DNA of 19,288 nt from Candidatus Brocadiaceae bacterium. Its GTDB lineage: Bacteria; Planctomycetota; Brocadiia; Brocadiales; Brocadiaceae. The notes under the pieces are model-generated. The model worked only from the letters and a program-made list of their open reading frames with translations. It ran no database searches and was not told the origin of the DNA. Location of the stretch: NCBI GenBank assembly GCA_024653795.1, contig JANLHY010000489.1, positions 1-19,288 of the forward strand, in the 5' to 3' direction. Position numbers and translations under genes: made by a program. Numbering within the stretch: position 1 is the stretch's first letter; each line of letters opens with the position of its first letter. Shown here piece after piece: positions 15,427 through 19,288 of this stretch.

Positions 15427-15824
15427 ACTATCTACTGGATACCGATACCTGTATATACTGGCTTAAAGGCAATGAAGATATTGAAGAAAAGGCTTGGAAG
15501 GTAGGCCTTTCGAAAATATCCATTTCTTTTGTCACTTTAAGTGAATTGTATTACGGGGCTTATAAATCCAGGAGAGTGGAACAAAACCTGGCAAATATAG
15601 GCATCTTAAAGAGTAAACTGAGTTTAATGGATTCGAACGCATCAATATGCGACGTTTTTGGGAAGCTTAAAGCGATGCTTGAAAAAGACGGAGAGATTAT
15701 TGATGATGCCGATCTATTTATCGCCGCTTGTGCAGTCGATATCAACGCAACCCTTGTAACAAACAATGAAAAGCATTTCAAGAGAATCAAGGAATTGAAA
15801 GTACAAAATTGGATATTGAAATAG
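15423..15824 (+). CDS. vapC: PIN-domain toxin, VapC-like ribonuclease
   Basis: This 133-residue PIN-domain protein would be an Mg-dependent RNase. The acidic active site is visible: D6 in LLDTDTCIYWL, E41 in TLSELYYGA and D97 in DDADLFIAA, followed by the TLVTNNEKHF motif (110-119). The assigned start is GTG 15423, which overlaps the antitoxin stop; no ATG lies nearby in frame before the conserved D6. The full length and intact acids make this one of two apparently functional toxin-antitoxin pairs on the island. Such pairs commonly stabilise islands by killing or arresting cells that lose them. Confidence 0.88.
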   Translation: MNYLLDTDTCIYWLKGNEDIEEKAWKVGLSKISISFVTLSELYYGAYKSRRVEQNLANIGILKSKLSLMDSNASICDVFGKLKAMLEKDGEIIDDADLFIAACAVDINATLVTNNEKHFKRIKELKVQNWILK

Positions 15825-16028
15825 CCCTGAGCAACAGTACCAATTTAGAAAATACCTATGCTGCCTTTGTAATACATGGGAGAGGATGCAATGGAAGGAG
15901 TACTTGTCCCGATATTCTTGGCTGGCGAAGGCGACACGAAGTGACGAAGGCATTGCTTTATTTGTTCAGGAAATAGAGCAATCCATCCCCTTACTCCACC
16001 GCCAGCGGGGAACTATCGTGCAATAAAC

Positions 16029-16851
16029 ATGAAAAAAATTGACAAGCTCATTATCAATTCCCCTTACGAAGAACCACAGCAGTATTGGGAATACATACGT
16101 GATACACGGGAATTTATCTTACAGGAAGGCCGCAGGCCGGCAGGATATGTTGTTGCCACACCACAAGCACAAGGATTTGACGATCCGGGACTTTTCATTG
16201 AAATTGATTTGGTCAATAAAATCCGTCCAAGAATAAAGAAATGGCGTGAGCAGGGCTACCCCGGTGTTACCGGTATTACCAAAAGATTATTGCAACACTG
16301 GCAAGACCCCGAAGAACGTAAAGACCGCAGGTTTTTCTTTTGCCAGTTAGAGGCCATCGAAACCCTGATATGGCTTACCGACGCGCCGGAAGCCGACCGC
16401 ACAGGTATTGACATCCAAAGCGATGGTGGAGATTTTTCACGATGGTGCACCAAGATGGCCACAGGCTCTGGCAAAACCATTGTCATGGGTATGCTCATTG
16501 CATGGCAAGTCCTGAATAAAGTAGCCAACAGTAAAGACACACGGTTTTCCAAAAATATTTTGGTGGTTGCACCGGGCTTGACGGTTCGCAACCGCTTATC
16601 GGTGTTGAATCCCTTCGACAAGGAAAACTACTATGAGGAATTTAACATCGTTCCATCGGGTTTGATGGAATCATTGTTTCCCTGGATTGTCAGCGATTTC
16701 GGGTTGAATGATGCGATTGAGTCAGGATTGGTAAAAACGCCGAGGGTTGTAATCCGTGATGATGGCAATGTAGATGCGAACCTGCGTCCACGGCTGTATC
16801 ACATTTACATGGATCTCACCGTGAAGGATGACATCAACCGCAAGGCAGATG
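16029..16851 (+). pseudogene. Decayed BPTD_3080-type restriction endonuclease helicase subunit
   Basis: The N-terminal 214 residues look like the start of a large type III-like restriction helicase (normally about 900-1000 residues). They include the QxEAIETLIWLTDAP block and Walker A MATGSGKTIVM (143-153). At about residue 214 the sequence jumps from NIVPSGLMES straight to FPWIVSDFGLNDAIE, a segment that lies well downstream in intact relatives. The DEAH-box region between them is missing. Similarity ends near residue 274 (about 16851). The frame runs on to 17024 through junk that overlaps a HEPN fragment on the other strand. With no Walker B, helicase C-terminus or nuclease, it cannot be active. 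No methyltransferase partner is present. Confidence 0.75.
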
Positions 16852-16943
16852 AACTTGGGAATAGGGTCGCGCCTTCATATTTCATTTTTCAAATTAACAT
16901 CGTTGAGAACAATACTGAAACATTAAAGCAAAAATACAGGCGG

Positions 16944-17129
16944 TTATATATGTATAATTTCTTTGATACATGCAATAAATTCCCTTGCAAGTTTTACTGC
17001 CTCCGCAGCGTCTTTAGTAGATAATTCAACAAATTCTTTATAATCACTCTCCTGCCTTGCATCAAATGCTTTGTGCAGAATTTTAGAATAGTATTTATCA
17101 ATTTTTCCTGTATGTATCAAGACTTGCAA
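16944..17129 (-). pseudogene. HEPN-domain protein, C-terminal fragment
   Basis: These 61 residues (HTGKIDKYYSKILHKAFDARQESDYKEF and onward) match the second half of HEPN-domain proteins, toxin-like RNases or nucleotide-modified partners of MNT proteins. The fragment has no proper start; the apparent first codon is a TTG within the domain. The matching N-terminal half lies on the same strand at 17646-17774, and the higBA locus on the opposite strand lies between the two halves. The gene was therefore split, with about 40 codons of the middle missing. Confidence 0.7.
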
Positions 17130-17137
17130 AAATATAT

Positions 17138-17167
17138 TTTACTATATATAACGGTATCCGTTATAAT
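17138..17167 (+). promoter_or_regulatory. Promoter with overlapping HigA-type operator palindrome
   Basis: TATAACGG (17147-17154) and CCGTTATA (17158-17165) form a perfect 8-bp inverted repeat with a 3-bp spacer. It overlaps an exact TATAAT -10 box (17162-17167), with TTTACT at 17138-17143 as a possible -35 at 18-bp spacing. The site lies upstream of the higB remnant and higA. HigA antitoxins repress their own operon by binding such a palindrome over the promoter. Confidence 0.72.
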
Positions 17168-17204
17168 TCTAATGTACGGGTAATGCAAAAAGAGAGGAAT
17201 CCTG

Positions 17205-17282
17205 GTGATAAAATCATTCCGAGTTTGTTTTGTGTGGACTGATGATGGTGTAGATAACGTCGAAATTACAGATTACCACTAA
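17205..17282 (+). pseudogene. higB: HigB toxin remnant with an internal deletion
   Basis: This 25-codon frame from GTG 17205 joins a typical HigB start (MIKSFR, with GTG as Met) directly to a typical HigB/RelE-type C-terminus, VCFVWTDDGVDNVEITDYH. About 65 residues of the middle, including most catalytic positions, are absent. It keeps the position of a higB gene: 18 bp before higA and behind the operator-promoter, with a purine-rich ribosome binding site. It cannot be an active ribosome-dependent RNase. Confidence 0.68.
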
Positions 17283-17300
17283 ACAATAAGGAGAAAGAAT

Positions 17301-17618
17301 ATGGTTCGTATACCAAAAAATGGGCCGCCCACGCATCCTGGCGAAATGTTATTGGAGGAATTTCTCAAACCTCTGAATATGACGCAGAGCGAGCTGGCAG
17401 AAAAGCTTGGGGTTTCATACCCGCGTGTTAATGAACTGATTAATAAAAAAAGAGGGGTTACCCCTGACACTGCACTTCGTCTGGAGAAACTTTTTGGCAT
17501 GGACGCGCAGTTTTGGCTTAATTTGCAGTTGGCATGGGATCTCTATCATGTGACTCACTCATCAACTGCGAAGGAGATACAAAAGATAAAAAGATTGCCT
17601 GCTTTTATACACGCCTGA
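17301..17618 (+). CDS. higA: HigA-type XRE-family antitoxin
   Basis: This 105-residue helix-turn-helix protein has the HigA signature PPTHPGEMLLEEFLKPLNMT near the start. The HTH (QSELAEKLGVSYPRVNELINKKRG) follows, then TPDTALRLEKLFGMDAQFWLNLQ. It binds DNA as a dimer and normally neutralises HigB. The ribosome binding site AAGGAGA precedes ATG 17301. The palindrome at 17147-17165 is its likely operator. Its toxin partner just upstream has lost its middle, so higA persists alone, perhaps as a simple autorepressor or as an antitoxin against HigB encoded elsewhere. The gene looks intact and its length is normal. Confidence 0.92.
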   Translation: MVRIPKNGPPTHPGEMLLEEFLKPLNMTQSELAEKLGVSYPRVNELINKKRGVTPDTALRLEKLFGMDAQFWLNLQLAWDLYHVTHSSTAKEIQKIKRLPAFIHA

Positions 17619-17645
17619 CCACTTCTAATTAAAAAAGGTCTTATT

Positions 17646-17774
17646 TCAACCTGAATATGATCTGTTTATAATAGACGTGGGGCTAAGATTTTCTTGTAAC
17701 ATCTTTTCAACATCCGAAAGAGTTTCCTCCGCTTGCTTTAGCCTATATGTGAAAAGCGCCTGTTTTTCTGTCAT
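17646..17774 (-). pseudogene. HEPN-domain protein, N-terminal fragment
   Basis: From ATG 17774 the 42 residues begin MTEKQALFTYRLKQAEETL and reach SPTSIINRSY, the typical first helices of a HEPN protein. There the family would continue with Y-A-x-F-Y-A, but here it runs into SG and a stop. The rest of the domain continues at 16944-17129 on the same strand. The interruption contains the opposite-strand higBA locus. A purine-rich stretch (GAGAAGAAGG) lies upstream of the ATG as a ribosome binding site. Confidence 0.7.
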
Positions 17775-17835
17775 ACCACTACGCCTTCTTCTCTAATATT
17801 TTTTACTATGGGAGATGATCTCAAGGGTGAATTTT

Positions 17836-18126
17836 CTATTTCAATACAAATCTTTCCAGTGAAGTCATGACATCAGAGGCATCAAGGTTTCCCTTTATTC
17901 CAGCATCCAAAAAAAGATTCATGGCTTCAATCTGGCTCAAATTGAGTAATTTGGCTGCCTGCCTTAGTGTTACTTTACCCTGTTTATAAAGATTCCCAAT
18001 GTAAGTCTCAAAACCTATTCTTATAAGCTTTCTCATCGCAGTAGATTCTTCGATCTTCTCTTCCTTCTCAACAATTTCAATTGCAGCCATCATATCTTTT
18101 GGTATTCTTATAGATTTCGTTTTCAT
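17836..18126 (-). CDS. UPF0175-like antitoxin
   Basis: The protein has 96 residues from ATG 18126. This start is preferred because its ATGA overlaps the stop of the upstream PIN toxin and GGGGGA precedes it; an ATG at 18138 is the alternative. Residues 1-45 (KSIRIPKDMMAAIEIV, then STAMRKLIRIGFETY) resemble a ribbon-helix-helix DNA-binding part. Residues 50-75 (YKQGKVTLRQAAKLLNLSQIEAMNLF) form the UPF0175 HTH signature. Such proteins act as antitoxins to PIN toxins. The gene lies downstream of its toxin, the reverse of the common order. Confidence 0.78.
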   Translation of the reverse strand: MKTKSIRIPKDMMAAIEIVEKEEKIEESTAMRKLIRIGFETYIGNLYKQGKVTLRQAAKLLNLSQIEAMNLFLDAGIKGNLDASDVMTSLERFVLK

Positions 18127-18593
18127 TGTTTCCCCCAATTTTCCAAAAATGCTTTAATTACATTATACTCTTCGTCGCTCACAAACGATGATAAACAGTC
18201 TAACTTTTCACGAGCCTCTTTTACTGTTAATTTACCTTTCTTCAATAACAAAGCAATAAATACAGTCGGAGTTATATATGGAATATTAAAAAAACGTAGT
18301 CTCCTAATAAACCTTTTATCATCGCTGCATATTGCATCATATTCCCCTTGTTGAAATATTGAAAATATTGCATCTTCGCCCTTTTTAGAGGAAGAAGACA
18401 TAGTGTTTAGTGTTATCAGTTTATTCTCTATGTTTTCACTTATAATCATCGCGTCAAAATGTTCTTGAGTATTGTAAGTAATTTCCTCTTTTACAATTTG
18501 TGGAATAACTACAGAGAAGTTCTTACATACAAGCTCTTTTAATTTTGATTTAGTTAATTTGATGAGACAATCGGCATCCATTAACAATTTCAT
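18123..18593 (-). CDS. PIN-domain toxin (DUF3368-like), possibly leaderless
   Basis: The protein has 156 residues from ATG 18593. It opens with LLMDADCLIKLTK, the first acidic PIN motif (D7), and later has KKGEDAIFSIFQQGEYDAICSDDKRF with the further acidic residues, so it is a likely Mg-dependent RNase. The C-terminal LLKKGKLTVKEAREKLD is typical of DUF3368-type toxins paired with UPF0175 antitoxins. A longer frame starts at 18629, but the strong promoter at 18601-18629 places transcription start at about 18594, so the mRNA would begin at or next to ATG 18593. It overlaps the antitoxin gene by 4 bp. Confidence 0.8.
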   Translation of the reverse strand: MKLLMDADCLIKLTKSKLKELVCKNFSVVIPQIVKEEITYNTQEHFDAMIISENIENKLITLNTMSSSSKKGEDAIFSIFQQGEYDAICSDDKRFIRRLRFFNIPYITPTVFIALLLKKGKLTVKEAREKLDCLSSFVSDEEYNVIKAFLENWGKQ

Positions 18594-18600
18594 GTATTGC

Positions 18601-18629
18601 ATTGTAATAATAATATTGCCAAATGTCAA
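18601..18629 (-). promoter_or_regulatory. Strong sigma70-type promoter for the PIN/UPF0175 pair
   Basis: On the minus strand, a perfect TTGACA (18629-18624) and TACAAT (18606-18601) are separated by exactly 17 bp. Only seven bases lie between the -10 box and ATG 18593. This predicts a leaderless or nearly leaderless transcript and fixes the toxin start. Confidence 0.75.
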
Positions 18630-18692
18630 ATTGTGATATGATAAAAATTATTTTTAGACGACACAACACATTATTTATGAATCTTTTGGTGA

Positions 18693-18711
18693 TGTAGTCA
18701 AACTGTAGTCA
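18693..18711. repeat. Paired TGTAGTCA boxes, possible integrase arm-type sites
   Basis: TGTAGTCA occurs at 18693-18700 and 18704-18711, 11 bp apart. The same pair with the same spacing occurs at 144-151 and 155-162 in the 3' end of int, and at 18946-18953 and 18957-18964 beyond attR. Presence near both island ends fits arm-type binding sites for integrase or Xis. Alternatively this copy is a remnant of another integrase tail: the minus strand reads DGVDYSLTT, like the int tail EADYNLTT. Apart from these boxes, attR and the integrase tail, I see nothing in 18630-19032. Confidence 0.5.
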
Positions 18712-18850
18712 ACTCCATCGGAATCCAACGGAAGGCATCAGAATCACCAGAATTTAAAACATGTAGTAACTCATTGTGAAATAAGTAATTGCGGTCATAA
18801 CAAACACAAGGTCAGTCAGTTATAAAAAATACCACAAACACCCTTTTAAC

Positions 18851-18909
18851 GAATGGGGTTCAAGAGGTCGTGGGTTCAAATCTCGCCACCCCGACCAATA
18901 AAATCAAGG
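18851..18909 (+). other. attR: direct repeat of the tRNA-Pro 3' end
   Basis: This segment repeats positions 49-107: 32 identical bases, one mismatch at 18883, then further identity through the CCA end to 18907. The 5' half of the tRNA is absent, so it is a tRNA 3' fragment and not a gene. It marks the right end of the island; element DNA lies to its left. Confidence 0.88.
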
Positions 18910-18914
18910 GTTTC

Positions 18915-19006
18915 AGGAATTTGCCACATCTCTTTTTCCCTCCACTGTAGTCAAATTGTAGTCAGCCTCTAAAATCTGGATTCCATTACTCAGGGTTTCT
19001 GGACAC
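18915..19006 (-). pseudogene. C-terminal tail of a second, related integrase
   Basis: The minus strand encodes about 30 residues starting CPETLSNGIQILEADYNLTT and ending KRDVANS. They align with the last 30 residues of the island integrase (CPDSLRDGVQILEADYNLTT, ending KRDVANF) with several substitutions. The position just outside attR is the same relative to the tRNA fragment as int is to attL. It is therefore the remaining 3' end of an older element once inserted at this tRNA, or a hybrid left by recombination between two elements. Confidence 0.72.
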
Positions 19007-19032
19007 TAGCTACTATCTTAACCTATTCATTA

Positions 19033-19176
19033 TCAATCACTTATTTGATTACCGAATGGACTTGGACGATTGGGGTGTTCAGTAAGCGTCCTCACTCTCT
19101 TCCCCATCGAAAGAAGCCTTTTGACTACATACTTACCTGTGTAACCAAAAGCCCCTGTAACAATATTTAATTCCTG
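19033..19176 (-). pseudogene. NAD(P)-binding epimerase-like protein, N-terminal fragment
   Basis: The minus strand encodes LNIVTGAFGYTGKYVVKRLL, with a Rossmann GxxGxxG motif (GAFGYTG), followed by KRVRTLTEHPNRPSPFGNQI and then a stop at 19033-19035. This is the start of an NmrA/NDUFA9-like NAD(P)-binding protein cut after about 45 residues. The position of the usual initiator Met reads TTA, so even translation start may be lost. It follows glnB on the same strand and ends beside the integrase remnant, so it was probably truncated by island insertion or deletion. Confidence 0.6.
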
Positions 19177-19196
19177 AGTTTTGATACCGACATTGC

Positions 19197-19288
19197 CTAA
19201 ACCGCCTTTTCTCCCCTTTCGCCGGTGCGGATACGGATAACATCGAGAATAGAATTGATAAATATTTTCCCATCCCCAATATTGCCTG
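19197..19288 (-). CDS. glnB: Nitrogen regulatory PII protein, C-terminal part
   Basis: The last 29 residues (GNIGDGKIFINSILDVIRIR, ending TGERGEKAV) match the C-terminal signature of PII signal proteins (GlnB/GlnK), which bind ATP/ADP and 2-oxoglutarate and control nitrogen metabolism. GDGKIF and the RIRTGE motif contribute to the nucleotide site. The gene continues beyond the window edge. It belongs to the chromosomal flank outside the island. GlnB and GlnK cannot be told apart from this piece. Confidence 0.88.
   Translation of the reverse strand, partial: GNIGDGKIFINSILDVIRIRTGERGEKAV

Noticed and set aside
18594..18629. Longer N-terminus of the PIN toxin starting at 18629
   Set aside because: This segment coincides with the -35 and -10 boxes and would not be transcribed from that promoter.

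Overview
The window is an integrative genomic island at the 3' end of a tRNA-Pro(GGG) gene, with short chromosomal flanks. A tyrosine integrase sits next to the tRNA. The 3' end of the tRNA is duplicated about 18.8 kb away (49 onward and 18851 onward), which marks attL and attR. To the right of attR are the last 30 codons of a second, related integrase, a broken NAD(P)-binding protein gene and the C-terminus of a PII protein (glnB). This suggests repeated island insertion at one site. The host looks like a Gram-negative-type bacterium of moderate to low GC. A planctomycete, possibly an anammox relative, is a low-confidence impression and not shown by the sequence.

Layout. (1) 19-2700: tRNA-Pro, int, a small excisionase-like HTH protein and a Rep_trans-type replication initiator lacking its usual N-terminal region. 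Between xis and rep lies a 90-bp imperfect inverted repeat that is a candidate origin. (2) 2868-8650: a LivH and a LivM permease, a single-chain fused LivG-LivF ATPase, a small frame-disrupted gene, a divergent HemB-like (porphobilinogen synthase family) protein and a LivJ-like binding protein. A clear intrinsic terminator follows. (3) 8684-12682: one 1332-residue protein joining an N-terminal SAM methyltransferase, a middle region of unknown function and a C-terminal adenosine-deaminase domain split by long insertions. (4) 12764-13187: a 412-bp MITE-like element with 31-bp inverted ends and 6-bp target duplications, with a second 96-bp hairpin unit nested inside. (5) 13362-18629: an unknown helical protein, then a dense set of toxin-antitoxin modules and remnants and a decayed restriction-helicase gene. 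VapBC-like and UPF0175/PIN pairs look intact. A HEPN gene has been split by a higBA locus whose toxin has itself lost its middle.

How it may work together. int, xis and rep would move and perhaps replicate the island, and the toxin-antitoxin pairs would stabilise it. The central cargo looks like one system: an importer of the branched-chain amino-acid class, a HemB-like enzyme with altered metal ligands and active-site positions, and a large methyltransferase-deaminase enzyme. I do not recognise this combination as a described pathway or defence system; it is the most interesting part of the window.

Several disrupted small genes break at A or T homopolymers (6297-6303, near 6418-6422, 14712-14718), so sequencing or assembly error must be excluded before calling those genes dead.
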